This document shows positions 33,641 to 46,480 of a stretch of DNA of 64,000 nt, piece by piece. A program made the position numbers and the translations under genes. Every line of letters begins with the position of its first letter. The stretch's first letter is position 1. The stretch is from Seriola aureovittata (lineage: Eukaryota; Chordata; Actinopteri; Carangiformes; Carangidae): positions 31,616,288 through 31,680,287 of the forward strand of contig NC_079367.1 of the NCBI RefSeq assembly GCF_021018895.1, given 5' to 3'. The notes beneath the pieces are model-generated. The model ran no database searches. It saw only the letters and a program-made list of their open reading frames with translations, and was not told the origin of the DNA.

Positions 33641-34160
33641 GTCATGTCCATGAAGAGACGTTAAGTTATGTTTAGTTTTGTCTGTCTCGTGACTTCTTGT
33701 TTTATTTTGAAAACCTAACTCTCCTCTCGGTTCAGGTAACTTCCTCCTTCCCTTGTGTGTTTCCCACTGGTCTGATTGTCTGCCCCGCCCTGATTGTTTC
33801 CACCTGTTTCCCGTTACCTTGTGTGTGTATATAGTCTGCGTTTCCCTTTGTCCTCTGCCAGTTCGTCTTGTTGCCGGAGAACCACGCCAGCCACATTGTC
33901 CCATGCCAGGTTTTGAATTCAAGATTACGTTTTGCCACAGTCTTCCTGTACATTATTTTGATACTTTGTCTTTTCCTGTGTCCTGAATTTTTTTTTTTTT
34001 GTTGGTTTTCCTCGAAAGAGCGATTTTTACTTGGATACTTTGAATATATATTCCTCTGTTAGAGTGATTTTCCGTTGATACTTTGTTATTAAAATATTGT
34101 TGATTGGTACTTTCTCTTGGAGTCGTGCAACTGGGTTCAAGTCTTATTTCAGTTGTTACA
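33640..34160 (+). repeat. Probable LTR beside the BEL/Pao remnant
   Basis: The stretch starts TGTCATGTCCATGAAGAG, has a TATA-like GTGTATATAGTCTGC at about 33825 and ends near CAGTTGTTACA. This is the usual anatomy of a fish LTR. No partner copy or target duplication was found in the window, so its limits and its link to the BEL/Pao frame are uncertain. Confidence 0.4.
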
Positions 34161-34430
34161 GCATCACTCCAACATAGCCTAAATAAGAGACCAGAGATGC
34201 AACAGCAATATGTGGCCTTCATGGGAAAGATATTGGAGAACGATCATGCGGAGGTAGCACCATCATTAGGAGAGAGTGAAGAATGCTGGTACCTGCCAAC
34301 CTTTGGGGTGTTTCACCCACAAAAAACAGGCCAAATCAGGGTGGTGTTTGACTCAAGTGCCAAACACTTTCTCTCAATGATGTGCTACTCTCAGGCCCTG
34401 ATCTCAACAATACACTTCTTGGAGTTCTAA
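34104..34430 (+). pseudogene. BEL/Pao pol, start of reverse transcriptase
   Basis: The useful part begins near MQQQYVAFMGKILENDHAEV and contains CWYLPTFGVFHPQKTGQIRV, the conserved entry to the BEL RT, then VVFDSSAK. A frame break follows. Confidence 0.7.
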
Positions 34431-34476
34431 TGCGGTTGCTATCCTGGCAGATATACAGCAGAGGTTTCACTGCGTC

Positions 34477-35283
34477 TTGGTGCAACGGGACTACAGGAAC
34501 TACCTGAGATTCCTGTGGTACAAGGAAAATGATGTGACAAAAGAAATCATAGACTACAGGATGAAGGTTCATGTTTTTGCCAACAGCCAGTCCACTGCTG
34601 TAGCTATCTATGGACTCAGAAGAGCTTTCAGAGAGGGTGCACAGGAACATGGAACTGATACAGTCAACTTTGTGGAGTGCCACTTCTATGTGGACGATGG
34701 CCTTTGTTCTTTGCCAACTAATGCTGAAGCCATCGACTTGTTACGCAGAACACAGACTTCACTTGCTGAATCAAACCTCAGGCTTCACAAGTTTGCTTCC
34801 AATAGCCAAGAAGTCTTGGAAGCTTTCCCACCTGAAGACTGTGCAGCAGTTGTGAAGGATGTAGACTTCAGTGGAGATGCTGCACCTACTCAACGCAGCC
34901 TAGTTCTCCTATGGGAGATAACAAGTGACACGTTCACCTTCTCCATGGCAAATGTCATCAAGCCATTTACTCGTCGTGCTGTCCTCTCCACAGTGTCCAA
35001 CAGTGTTTTCGACCCCTTGGGTTTTCTGGCCCCAGTCTCAATACAAGGAAGAGCCCTCCTGCAGGAACTCAGAGCTGAGTTGTCTGACTGGGTCATGCCG
35101 CTACCTGAAGATAAGCTCAGTAAGTGGGAGGCCTGGCAAGACTCACTTCAGGACCTGAGACACCTTCATGTACCACGTACATACACAGCAGCTTCCCTAG
35201 CCAAGGCAGTACATGTAGAGCTCTGTGTGTTTTCTGATGCATCTACCGAAGCCATCGGTGCTGAAGGCTGTACAGGAAGATGA
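34477..35283 (+). pseudogene. BEL/Pao pol, RT and RNase H-like part
   Basis: The 268-residue frame includes RNYLRFLWYKENDV, FANSQSTAVAIYGLRRAFRE, the catalytic FYVDDGL and SVFDPLGFLAPVSIQGRALL. It ends in CVFSDASTEAIGAEG, the start of RNase H. The motif A Asp lies just upstream in another frame. The protein ends at TGA 35,281-35,283. Confidence 0.82.
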
Positions 35284-36210
35284 AGAAGCTCACGTTGGAT
35301 TCATCATAGGGAAGTCCAGTCTTGCGTCTCAGTCTGAACCAACTATTCCAAGGCTTGAACTTTGTGCAGCAGTCTGTGGAAATGGCAGACCTAATTCATG
35401 ATGAATTGGCTAGATTCCACAAAGTTCTACACTGACAGCATAGTGGTTCTGGGCTACATCTATAATGAATCCAGATGCTTCTACGTTTATGTCCATAATA
35501 GAGTTCAGCGCATTCGCCAAACCACAAGGCCTGAACAATAGCACTATGTGCGCACGGAGGATAATCCTGCTGACCATGCATCGAGGTCTGTTCCTGCCTC
35601 GCTCCTAGCACAGACAACGTGGTTTACAGGACCCTAATTCCTGCTCAACTTTCCCAACAAGCCAGAACAAGTTCAGTCTTTTGACTTAGTCAAACCAGAG
35701 CTGGACGTGGACGTCCGTCCACCAGTAAGGAACTATGCTACAAAACTTCAAGAGACAGGCCTCAACACAGAATGCTTTTAAAGGTTCTCAGCTTCAATTC
35801 TCTTGTTCAAGCTATAGCACTCCTAATTCACACTGCAAGGTCCCACAATCTCTCTGTAAAGGATGACATAAGTGTGATCTGCCTCGCACTCCAGAAGAAT
35901 TATCTCAAGCGAAGGAAGTCATCATCACAGCTGTTCAGAAGAGAGCATTCCCAAAGGAATTTGAAGCTTTGACGACGCACAAGTCAGTCCCTCTAAGCAG
36001 CAGTCTTCGTCACCTCAGTCCAACCTTGCAGAACAATCTCATCTGTCTTGGAGGCTGACTGAAAAATGCTAACCTGGATATTGGAGAGAAGAACCCAATA
36101 ATCCTCCCAAAGGATGATCATGTTTCCTTGTTGCTTGTTAGACATCATCATGCTCTGGTCAAACACCAAGGCCGTCACCTGACAGAGGGAGCTGTCAGGG
36201 ACTATGGCTC
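35284..36210 (+). pseudogene. BEL/Pao pol, degraded RNase H to integrase start
   Basis: Short frames of BEL-like wording (for example TKFYTDSIVVLGYI-type text at about 35,410-35,465 and HHHALVKHQGRHLTEGAVRD at about 36,140-36,200) occur in all three plus frames with many stops. Confidence 0.6.
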
Positions 36211-36756
36211 TTGGGAGGGAAAAGGCTCATCAACTCAGTCTTACACAAATGTGTAACCTGCCGTAAACTTAGGGGCAAAATGCAAGAACAACGCATGGCA
36301 GATTTGCCACCAGAGAGCCTCCAAACTTGCCCTCCTTTCACGTACGTGGGGTTGGACGTCTTCGGACCCTGTTCCATCACCACTAGACGTACAAGGGGAG
36401 GACAAGCTGAGAGCAAGCAGTGGGCTATAATGTTCTGCTGCATGAGCTCCAGAGCTGTGCACATTGATGTCATTGATTCAATGGACACTTCAAGCTGCAT
36501 CAATGCTTTAAGGTGTTTCTTTGCCATAAGAGGACCTGCCAAAAAGCTAATGTCTGATTGCAGCACAAACTTCAAAGGAGCATGTAAGGAGCTTGGAATG
36601 AGCAAAAACCAACCAGACACCATTGTGCAGAGGTACCTAAATCAACAAGGGTGCTCATGGGAATTCAACCCCCCACATGCCTCGCACATGGGTGGTTCTT
36701 GGGAACATCTAATTGGGGTGGCCAGAAGAATTCTGGACTCAATGTTTCTTGAGTAG
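36211..36756 (+). pseudogene. BEL/Pao integrase core
   Basis: The frame contains the zinc Cys pair CVTCRKLRGKMQEQRMADLP, the first catalytic Asp in YVGLDVFGP and the second in LMSDCSTNFKGA. The Glu is in HMGGSWEHLIGVARR. The DDE triad is therefore present within this fragment. It stops at TAG 36,754-36,756. Confidence 0.82.
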
Positions 36757-36782
36757 CACATCTGTTTAACCCACAAAGTGTT

Positions 36783-37007
36783 GTGCACACTATTAGCAGA
36801 AGTGACAGCTATTATCACGCAAAGCCACTAATCTCAGTTTCAAATGACCCTGAGGATCCATTCGTTCTGTCACCATCGATGCTTTTAAACCAGAAAGTTG
36901 GAGTCCCACCTCCACCAGGAGACTTTACAGACAAAGACCTCTTCACCAAGCAATGGAGACAAGTACAGGCTCTTGCCAACAAATTCTGGACCTATTGGAG
37001 TCGATAG
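36783..37007 (+). pseudogene. BEL/Pao integrase C-terminal part
   Basis: LSPSMLLNQKVGVPPPPGDF and FWTYWSR match the region after the integrase core in BEL elements. It ends at TAG. Confidence 0.7.
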
Positions 37008-37269
37008 TACTTGCCAACTTTGCAGCACCGGAATAATGTTCAGAGACCCACTTAGTTAATGGGATAGTTGGTTAGTGACCTCACAAAGGCCAGGCGGGGA
37101 GTGTGTTGCCTTTAAGGCATACATTTGAATGTGCTTTTATTTTTGAAAATTTTATTTTAAAATGTGTTCATCTTGCTTAGGAAGTTATGGGTTACGTTTA
37201 GCGTTTAGCTAGTTGTATAGCTGCAGTTCCTACACTGTAGTGAGAACAACATAAAGACCCTTTCAAGAA

Positions 37270-37592
37270 GGTGGTCTCAGTCCAGTCCCAAATGAGCTCT
37301 GGAGTGGTTAATTTTTGGTGTGACAGAGTTCTGAACTTGATCAGACCCCACTAGCAGGTGAAATCACAAGTTTGAGCTCAATGGTTCCTGCAACCTTCTT
37401 CCTGTGTTTACTTTCCTGCTCCAGCCAGACAATCTGACCAATCAGAGGAGGGAACGTTTTCACCTGGTTTAATTCTTGAATCACTTGAATTTCTTTCTGT
37501 GTGAAAGCAAACTGAACCTACAAGTTTACCAATTCATCAACTTAGCCGGACCACAGCACACCAACTGTAGGTGTGAAAATGTCCTTAGAGTC
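37270..37592. mobile_element. Right part of the hAT-like MITE
   Basis: The stretch resumes with GGTCTCAGTCCAGTCCCAAA and ends with the TIR at 37569-37590. With 33560-33640 it would make a MITE of about 400 bases, interrupted by about 3.6 kb. Confidence 0.6.
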
Positions 37593-38104
37593 TCGCCAGC
37601 AGTGGAGTGAAACATGTAGTGATTGACCTGAGGGTGGTGCTAAAGTGCAGATCATGGACTTTAAAGGATGTGTCCTCTGGGGAGTAGGAATGTTCAAAGC
37701 AAATTCATTCAATGGATGGACAATAGTTATTAAGCTTCCTGATGGTGGATAAAGAAGATTTTCCCTGGACCAGTCTCCTGTTCTTATCATTGTGCAATTC
37801 CCATAATTCATTGAATCATTCAATAATTTGTTGTTGTCTGTCATCATAAACTCACATCACATCTTTTCTTTCACGTTGTCATTTGTTGTTGTTTTTTACC
37901 TAATTTGTTGTTTCCTCATTCATTAACAACACACACATACATAAATAGTCATGTATTCTAATGACATCACATTTGCTCTGAACACATGCACTGATTTTGT
38001 TTTCTGAACATATCTTTTATAATTTACTTTTTTTTAATTATAGATTTATTTTCATTTATTTGTTCTCATCTTCTTTCATTTCATCTGTTCTCACCTGCTT
38101 TCAG

Positions 38105-38122
38105 TGTGTGTGTGTGTGTTCG

Positions 38123-38156
<34 letters not shown>
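38105..38156. repeat. GT microsatellite beside a splice donor
   Basis: The tract begins about eight bases from the donor of exon 38165-38211. Confidence 0.95.
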
Positions 38157-38164
38157 GGACTTAC

Positions 38165-38211
38165 TTGGGGTAGTTCATGCAGTAGAGTGTGTAGATGTCA
38201 AACGCTTCACT
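38165..38211 (-). CDS. plekhg2: plekhg2 exon, DH domain
   Basis: This 47-base exon encodes SEAFDIYTLYCMNYP and the first two bases of the next codon. It starts in phase 0 after TTCTTCAG and ends at GTAAGT. The split codon is completed as Asn by exon 16706-16856, 21 kb away. The intron begins with a CA/TG microsatellite (38105-38156) only about eight bases from the donor. Confidence 0.85.
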
Positions 38212-38682
38212 CTGAAGAAAAGACAGAACACAGTTAACATCAGAGGTGGAGGGAGACAGTGTGAACAGATAGAGCGTCATCAAACATAAAAACATAATAT
38301 TATATTATTTCAAAATTTTACAATTATACAAAGTCCTCCCCCTCTTCTGAATGCTCACTTCTCATCCAACCATCATAAACTCAGATCCACCATCTCCATC
38401 TACAGCCTGAACTGGAGGTTATACAAGATGCTTCCCTTCATTTGATTCATGTATCAAGGAGCATATACAATTAGACATTTATCTCAAGCTTTGTACCAGA
38501 TTGAGACAGCGCCTGTGTGTTTGCAGGAAACAGGACCAGAGTCCATCACTTTCTCCACCTCATCCTCTCTCTGTCTGACTCTGACTCCTACTGCTGCTAC
38601 CAGCACTTCCCATCAGTCCATCAGTCAGTCAGGAGGTCACAAAGAAAGACAGCATTGTGTCAGACACTCCACACACACACAC

Positions 38683-38685
38683 TCA

Positions 38686-38767
<82 letters not shown>
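38683..38767. repeat. CA microsatellite
   Basis: About 40 CA units, nearly pure. Confidence 0.95.
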
Positions 38768-38770
<3 letters not shown>

Positions 38771-39329
38771 CTTAAAATAGTTTGGACATCTCTAACAGTT
38801 TAATCTAATGTCCATTGCTGACAGGAAGTTCAGTTCAGATTCAGTCTGAACAAACAGGAAACCACCTGAAGCTCAGAGATTGTTCTCTTACTGCGAATAA
38901 AGATAATACATGAAATTATTTTTTTAAATGTTCAGATCCGGAGGTAGAATTATAAAATACAGTTTGTATTTTAAGTGTGAGGCAGAAACATAAGAGACCA
39001 ATCAGAGAGTGTGAAATCTGAGTGTAGTGCCAACACAAGTTATCTTAAATCTACTAAATAAACACATATGCTCCCATTACAGGGCTACCAATTGAAAGCT
39101 CAGCCAGCTTCCCCTACAGACTGCATCACAGCTTCATTACTAGAGTCAGAAACCAGATCCTCCTGGTCAAATATGACTCCAATACATTTGAAAGTTGTTC
39201 AGTCACATTTTTACTTGAGTTAAAATTAAATACTGGAGTACTGGATTTTAAAAATACTTGGTATCATAAGTAGATTTTTTTATGCCAGCTCATTGTTGTA
39301 TTGTTATACATTTACTGAATCTAATGACT

Positions 39330-39945
39330 CTGAAACAACCTGCTGACTGACTGACTGTAGATCCTGTAGAATAAAAAGACTGTATATGAACATGATACAA
39401 GATGATAGAAATGGCCATAAGTCATTTGACCAACCACAACATAAAAACGGTAACTACTACAAGCTGCCATTTTAAAAGTTTATCTAGAATTGAAAAAACC
39501 TTTCCTCAACGCTTTCTCAAGTTGAATGCTGAATTTTCTTTAGTCAGTTATGAAGTCTGGCTGTGGTAAACACAGGAAACATTTCAAACTAAATTAATCA
39601 AAACACAAACCTCAGATCAGACCATGGTCTCTGGTTCAGAATCTTCTGCCTCACCTTTATCTAACGTTGCCATCGTTAGGACACTGACATATTCAAACAT
39701 GACTGACAGTGGAGGAGTTGGCTGTGATTGGTTTTTCTCCTGTGATAAACATGAGTGTATGGTTTATCACATTTTCAAAATAAAATAAAATTCAGTCACT
39801 GACTAAAAGCTCTGCTTCAAAGTACGAGTACTCTATAGAAATGTAGTGGAGTCTAAAGGACAATATTTGTCTCTTAAGTGTAGAGGAGTAAAAGTCAAAT
39901 TAGTAAAAGTAAATGTACTTTGTTACTGTCCACCGCTGCCGCCAC
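39330..39945 (-). repeat. Dispersed repeat (copy 3 of 3)
   Basis: This is an inverted copy of 13490-13960: it starts GAAACAACCTGCTGACTGAC and ends TTGTTACTGTCCACCGC. Roughly 85% similar by eye. Confidence 0.75.
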
Positions 39946-40670
39946 AACATCACAGCAATGGACAGAACATAAAAACAGCCACAGCTTAACGAGGGTTTTA
40001 ACTATCACCTCTCAAAATCCAGTTTAGATCCACCCCAGTCTTAGTTTCATGTCATCACTACAATCTCTGATCATCATGTGGAGAACTCCTCTGAGCCTCC
40101 TCCAGTTGTTACAGTGAGCTCAGAGCAACAAGATCAACCAGCAGAAATCACGTCGTTATTGACTCAGACCACACACAGCAGGACGCCCCACACTGACACT
40201 GTGGTGGCTGTATGCAGCCTTACACCAACACCTGTACATATTACTCTGGGTAACCAAAGCATCACACCTCTATGTATCATGTCTGTCAGGTAAAAAGTTA
40301 TTTTAAATTTCTACAGTCAATATTTTCCCAGCAAGACTTGAACATTAATCAAAGATAAGGTAGTGTCCCACCTCGATCCTACCCTGCAGGCCTGGAGTCT
40401 TAACAAGTTTGTCCACAGGAAATGGCATTAAAACCTATGTGCTTCATTCATCATCTGGTGACCAGGACTGAGACTGGGACATTCCACATCAGTCAAGATG
40501 TTAGATGTTTATCTTTCTTGTGTACAAGCTGAAATTCTGACCTGAGAGTAGGGGGAAAGGTCAGGGGTCACCACCATTATTAGGACAGAAAATCTAATGG
40601 AGATCTGATGTGGAAGTAAACTTCATAATGCCTGCCTCTGTCTCTGCAACATGTGAGGACAATGTCACTA
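39946..40670. other. Intron sequence without recognised gene
   Basis: Unique-looking sequence with no exon signal noted. Confidence 0.5.
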
Positions 40671-40677
40671 CTGTTTA

Positions 40678-40679
<2 letters not shown>

Positions 40680-40716
<37 letters not shown>

Positions 40717-40849
40717 AAATTTGTTCATTGGGTGTTGGTTTGATCCATAGCAGCAGTGTGTGTGTGTTGGAGTGAATGGAGGGAGCAGTTCTACTGGTTT
40801 ACTGAGTGTTTGGAGCTCACAGTATAATGTTTTGTGGCAACTAACAGCC

Positions 40850-40898
<49 letters not shown>
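40680..40898. repeat. CA microsatellites beside a splice donor
   Basis: Tracts lie at 40680-40714 and 40853-40894; the second ends about 20 bases from the donor of exon 40919-40985. Confidence 0.95.
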
Positions 40899-40901
<3 letters not shown>

Positions 40902-40918
40902 AGCTGTACTGTACTCAC

Positions 40919-40985
40919 CCTCTCTACGAAGCACTCAGCGATGGCTGCCGCGTGAGGACTCCTCTCTAAATCCTCCAGGAGATCA
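40919..40985 (-). CDS. plekhg2: plekhg2 exon, DH domain (most upstream exon recognised)
   Basis: This 67-base exon encodes DLLEDLERSPHAAAIAECFVER, the middle of the DH domain. The acceptor is ...CTCAG at 40986-40987 and the donor is GTGAGT starting at 40918. The first base completes a codon split with an upstream exon that was not found, and the exon ends in phase 0. The donor is followed within about 20 bases by a long TG tract in the intron. The IAECFV block is characteristic of the PLEKHG group. Confidence 0.8.
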
Positions 40986-41940
40986 CTGAGGAGACAAGAC
41001 AGAGATGGTCACAGTACAGGAACAGGTACATGGCCAAGTATGTAGACACTACACAGATATTGAAACCACATGGTGATTGAACATGAACAGTGTTCCCAGC
41101 AGATGCTGAACCTGCTGCAGGGATTTGATCCCATTCACACACCAGCGCAATAAATCATATAAATATGTGTGTCAGTGTTATTACAAAAATCAGAGTTGCA
41201 TCACATTCTTTCAGTAATGTTGGGTGATGAAAAGAGATGAATTCCACGCAGTGATGTACAAAAATGAAATAATAATAACAATAACCATAATAAAGTAATA
41301 ATAAAAGTTTATTTGTATAGCACACTTCATACAATAAATGTAGCACCAAGTGCTTCACATGAAAATACATAAAAACATTAATGTAAAATGAGATGGAATG
41401 AAAACAAAATAATAAATAAATAATAAATCATTAGAATATTTTATAATGATCACATAAAGAGGATAAAACTGATAAGACATCAATATTCGTCGATACACTG
41501 ATATCAGCAGGTAATAGTATCCGGGGAAAAGTGAATTCTGTGCATCCCTCATTACATTTTCATTTTGGGTCTTGCAGGACCTGCAGGATCCAAATCCTGC
41601 TGCAATTCTCCAGTCTGAAGCACATCAACAACCACAGAAAAGGAAACAGCACAAACAGCTCAGATTCCTTTGAGTAGAACAGTGATTCACAGCCAGGCTG
41701 CTTCACTGGAGGCCATGGAAAACATTTCACTGTGTAATAAATACCAGTGCTGTTCTTGTGCAGCTTAGTCACAGTGAGAACAGCCTGTGTTTCCACACCA
41801 AGGTCAGTGTGACGTTGAGCTGACTCCACAACCTGCGGACTGTTACAGCTGGCAGCCGGCCATCCTCAAAACTCTCCCTCCATTCCCACAATTCATTCTC
41901 ATCGTCATCCCTCTATCCTGCCAAGTCCCAAATTCTGCTG
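40986..41940. other. Upstream intron or flank without recognised gene
   Basis: The region contains a fragment of a common teleost repeat at about 41295-41360 (TTTATTTGTATAGCACACTT, then CAAGTGCTTCACATGAAA). Otherwise I see nothing assignable. Confidence 0.5.
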
Positions 41941-42391
<451 letters not shown>

Positions 42392-45300
42392 TTCTCTGAA
42401 AACCTCAGACAAGTCTACTACATCATCACCTAAACCCTGGCCAGGATCACAGCCTCTGATCAAACTCCACCCTCTGACCCCTGACCTCTGACCTCTGGGT
42501 CTGTCCTTAATGTTCTGGTTTTTGTATTTATCAAGGTAATCTATTCACTTCCTGGTTAATGAGGATATTAAATCCTGATCAGATTGTCCTGAAACCCGAC
42601 ACGGTCAAAACCTGGAAACCAGATCAGAGCAGTTTGGAATCCAGATCAGCTCTGAGTGGTCCTGCAGTGGAAAATATGCATCACAGTCTGAGCGTCCTTC
42701 ACATGAACTGGTTGACTTATTGCTTTGTCCCACTGCATCTAAAAGTAACAGTTTCCACCTGCTGTCACAGCTTCATCCCAGCCTCCCAGCCTCCCAGCCT
42801 CCCACCCTCTTTGTAGTCTTCCTGCCATTTTCTAAAAATATATAAAGGTGGCTTCCAAGGTGACAGGTGTCCCACTAACCCACCCACAGCCATCTTTAAT
42901 CAGCAGGTTCTCCAAAAGGCCAGATCCATATTGGCCTGCACAAACCACCCCCTTCAATCTAAGTTTGAAGCCCCTCCCTCAGAGTTTCCTGGTTCAGGTG
43001 CAATAGGACTAAAATGCAATTGGACTCCTAAAGTCATTAAATAATACTCATATTATAGCATATCTTGTTTAATGTTGCAATCATAACATCTATCTTGTAA
43101 TTTTCTCCAATATAATTCTCTAATATTACACCTTGCTCCTAGAAACTGTATCTTATCCTCTGCACTCATAAAATATACAGTGTCAGTGTTCACACCTGTA
43201 GCTGTGTTTTCCCTGCCCCCTCTTTCTAGTCTCTTCTGCTGCAGAAGAAGAGCAGGAACAACACATTCAAATGTTTAAAATGTTTTATATTTTAATTATT
43301 TGCTTTAGCCAGCTGCTAATAACACACAGCCAGCTAATACAAGCATAGGGCTGCCCAAAAACTAGTAAGTAGCTATACTAGTCAAATTTAATATCACCTG
43401 AGCCAGCACCTAGCTACAACACCCTGCTGGGTTTTTACCGAATCCTGAATATATTTGTTCCTCTGAAAGTATTCTCTGCGTCCTCCTCCAGTATTTTTTC
43501 TTTTCCATTTCAGCCTTCTCTGCTCCACTTTTCTCCTTCCTGTTTTTGCTGCTGTCCATGTTTCAAACCAATATGAACAGTGAACACATACATTGCCTGG
43601 ATATCTCTGATAACTCTGTATGAGCCAGGAGAAGAGTTTGGAGCTGTTATTGGGTCATTAGCTGACCAATTACAACTCAAAGCACACTTGGTTTTACCAC
43701 TTCATTTACCCCCCTACTGCAAATATAGACTTGGTCAAGAGACAAGGGGCTGTGGGCATTCAGTTTAGGCTGGCTAGATGGCAGCAAGATGGCCTACTTT
43801 TATATAACACAATATTAGTCTACACAATAATCAGTCGTACCCACTAATGGCCCACCTGGTATTCTCCTGAGCCTCCACTACTGGTGTTGTGTGTTTTATT
43901 GTGTTGTGAATATTGTTGCACCTACAAATCAGGTTTCCCACTTGGGATAATAAAATGTCTGAATCTGATAGATCGTCACATGGGGACATCAGTGTCTCTC
44001 CTTGAAGTCATTTCAATGTATGATCCCATTCGGAAACATAATAATGGGAATAATGGGAGTGGAACATAAGATCACTTTCCAGTTGGAGACTGTATTTATC
44101 CACAGAGCCTTAAAGCTCCAAAGCTGCCTTGCTCTACATAAGGAATTGAACCACCAACTCTTCAGTCCAGCAGCTGTCTACTATTTCTGCATCACTGCTT
44201 CATAAATACAGAGCAGCTGTTTGACTGTTTGATGCTGGTTTATGTGCTGGGTGAGCGTTGTCGCCTCTGAGAGGACGTCTGCAGTGAGCAGCAGCTACAT
44301 AGGAGATCACAGTGATAAACGCTGCAGAGAGAAAACAGCTGCAGCATCATCCCAGCTCTGCTCTCTCAGGGTTCCTACAGAAATTGAATATTTATAAAAC
44401 AGTTTGGTCTTCACTCCATCATTTTACATTTCTATATCTCTGTTTTCACTGTTCTTGTTTTCACTCTTTTAATTTGAGTTTCATTTCCAGACTTTTTGAT
44501 GTGCTGAGTGACTTTCTTCACCGCTGCATCTCGGAGCATTTTCACACCACATGGTCTTGTTTCTGAAACCAGGTCAGTGGGGAAAACGTGGAAACATAAG
44601 CTTGGCTCAGTCCTCAGTCCATTCTTTTGCTTACATACACAGTGTGCGTGTGATTCATGTGCAGACATATAGTACGTAATGTTGTAATTTCACTCTGTAC
44701 TCTGTTTCAGAGCTGTTGGCAACCGATTTATAATCAACGAGCAATTTACTGTCAAACAGAAAACTTATTGTTCAAGCTGCTTTCACACCAATTGCAAACC
44801 TGTGACGCTGTGCAGAGGCAGGCTGTGATTGTCACATCAACAGTGTGAGTGTGGCACAGTGGGCGAGAAAAACTGAGACCCCCTGAGGAAGTGAAGCTGT
44901 CAGAGCAGCTGTGTGCTCAAGACGTTACCTTAAGTTAGTCGTTTGTTTTTCTTTTCATTTTTAATTACATGTGTTACATGTATCTGTATTGTATTGTGTA
45001 AATAATATACAGTATCACTTTTTAATATTTTGGGGATGTCTCATGAGTCTGACTCCTGTCACCTGTCTCCCCCCTCTGGCCAGGCCTCCTCACAATGGTT
45101 ATGGTACTACAGAGGGTTGGACTCTTTGTCCTGCTTCCCTCACTATCATTCCATAAACAAGAACATGGTATATTACAGCTGCTCAAATTTCTGTCTTGGT
45201 CTTCCTCCTCCTCACATCATTAGCAACAAGTGCAAACAGTTTTGAGTTGTTATGTGTAAGATATGACACATGTGGTGAAATTGTGTTTAACTGCTGATAA

Positions 45301-46170
45301 CTGTGTTTAATGTTATGCATCACAAGTGCATCACAGTGCACAGTGTGTTTTTGTGAGTGAAAATATGTTTAGAGTTTTGCAAAAAGGGGAAATGAGATCT
45401 GCAACTTTAAGTGGTGAAAGTTGTTTATGGTTTAACCAAACAAGTGATTGATTAAATTAATGAGCTCAGAACACTGAGGATGTGGTTCAGCAATTAAGAA
45501 AAACTGTAATGTGAAAATCCTGTGCATTGTTTCATCTACAGAAGCTTAAAATAGATTTTTCAACCACTGAAATATTGCAGTAATTATTAGTGTGAATATG
45601 AGAATTAACATAAATACCATCAATTATTTTTTTATGATGCTTACATACAAGGAGACCAGTGTTTATTCATATCATAACAGAAAAATAGACCATGATAAGT
45701 GAAGAATAATGAAGCTGTAATGGTTTCCTTTGGCTGACATTTAACATTTCTTCATGTCTAACATGTAGATTGAATATTTGTCTGCTTGTGTGGAAGTTGA
45801 GGACATTTGATGACCTCTGTGCAGCTGAAACTGGTCATTTCCCCACACTGCAGTTTAAAGATAAGACTCAAACCTTTATGAAAATTGAAGCAGTAAAATG
45901 AACTGTTGCATGAGACTGAAACCTTCTGGAACGATCTCTGAGAAGTTCACATTTTGTTTTTGCTTCCTGGAACGTCTGATGACTATCTGAAAACTGCAGT
46001 TCACTGAACAATATGTCAGGAAACTGTGGAGCTACTGGAGCCTCTGAGATTTCACTGGAAGGATTTTACACCTATATATATTTTACATTATGTCAGATGA
46101 CTGTAAAACAGAGGAGAGGAAGGAGAGACACTTTAAAAATAAATTGATTTCTTCATGTGTGAAGGTCAGG
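42392..46170. other. No recognised gene
   Basis: Both strands were read for DH/N-terminal PLEKHG coding blocks and none was found. A run of TGACC/TGACCTCTGACCTCTG half-sites lies at 42472-42498, and a triple CCTCCCAGC at 42780-42800. The rest is AT-rich. Confidence 0.45.
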
Positions 46171-46480
46171 AGGAGAGGAGAGGAGAGGAGAGGAGAGGAG
46201 AATGACTGAACAGAGCCAACCAACTGAACTGAATGAGGTTAAACAGGGTCAAACAGAACCAGTCAATAAACTGGACCAAACAGGCCTGAAGAGGATCAAA
46301 TGGGACTAAACAGATCCAAAGAGCTGTACCACACAGGGAAACAGCAAACAGCTTTACCCAACAGGGCCAAACAGGGTTTCAAAGAACCAAACAACGAGAC
46401 CAAACAGTGGTGAACCAGACTGGACAAGTCAGGGAACCAAGCAGATCCAAACAACATGACCAAACATGAACCAGTTTTAA
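46171..46480. repeat. GGAGA microsatellite and degenerate CCAAACAG-type repeat
   Basis: AGGAG units at 46171-46202 are followed by about 270 bases in which ACCAAACAG, GGACTAAACAG and GGCCAAACAGG variants recur every 15-40 bases. Confidence 0.6.

Larger units (their letters stand above)
34160..37100 (+). mobile_element. BEL/Pao LTR retrotransposon remnant (pol)
   Basis: The frames have the wording of BEL/Pao pol: RVVFDSSA, the YVDD-type metal site FYVDDGL, the RNase H-like CVFSDAS and an integrase with the first Asp in YVGLDVFGPC. No gag or protease is seen, and stops and frameshifts are dense at 35.28-36.2 kb. The element sits inside an older hAT-like MITE. Both LTR boundaries are uncertain. 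Confidence 0.8.

Noticed and set aside
33596..33953. 108- and 73-codon minus-strand frames rich in Lys, Arg and Gly
   Set aside because: They are the reverse strand of an LTR-like region with pyrimidine-rich text; no motif.
33640..34160. Same LTR family as the solo LTR at 50.1 kb
   Set aside because: Both begin TGTCATG and have similar layout, but the sequences could not be aligned beyond short pyrimidine-rich stretches.
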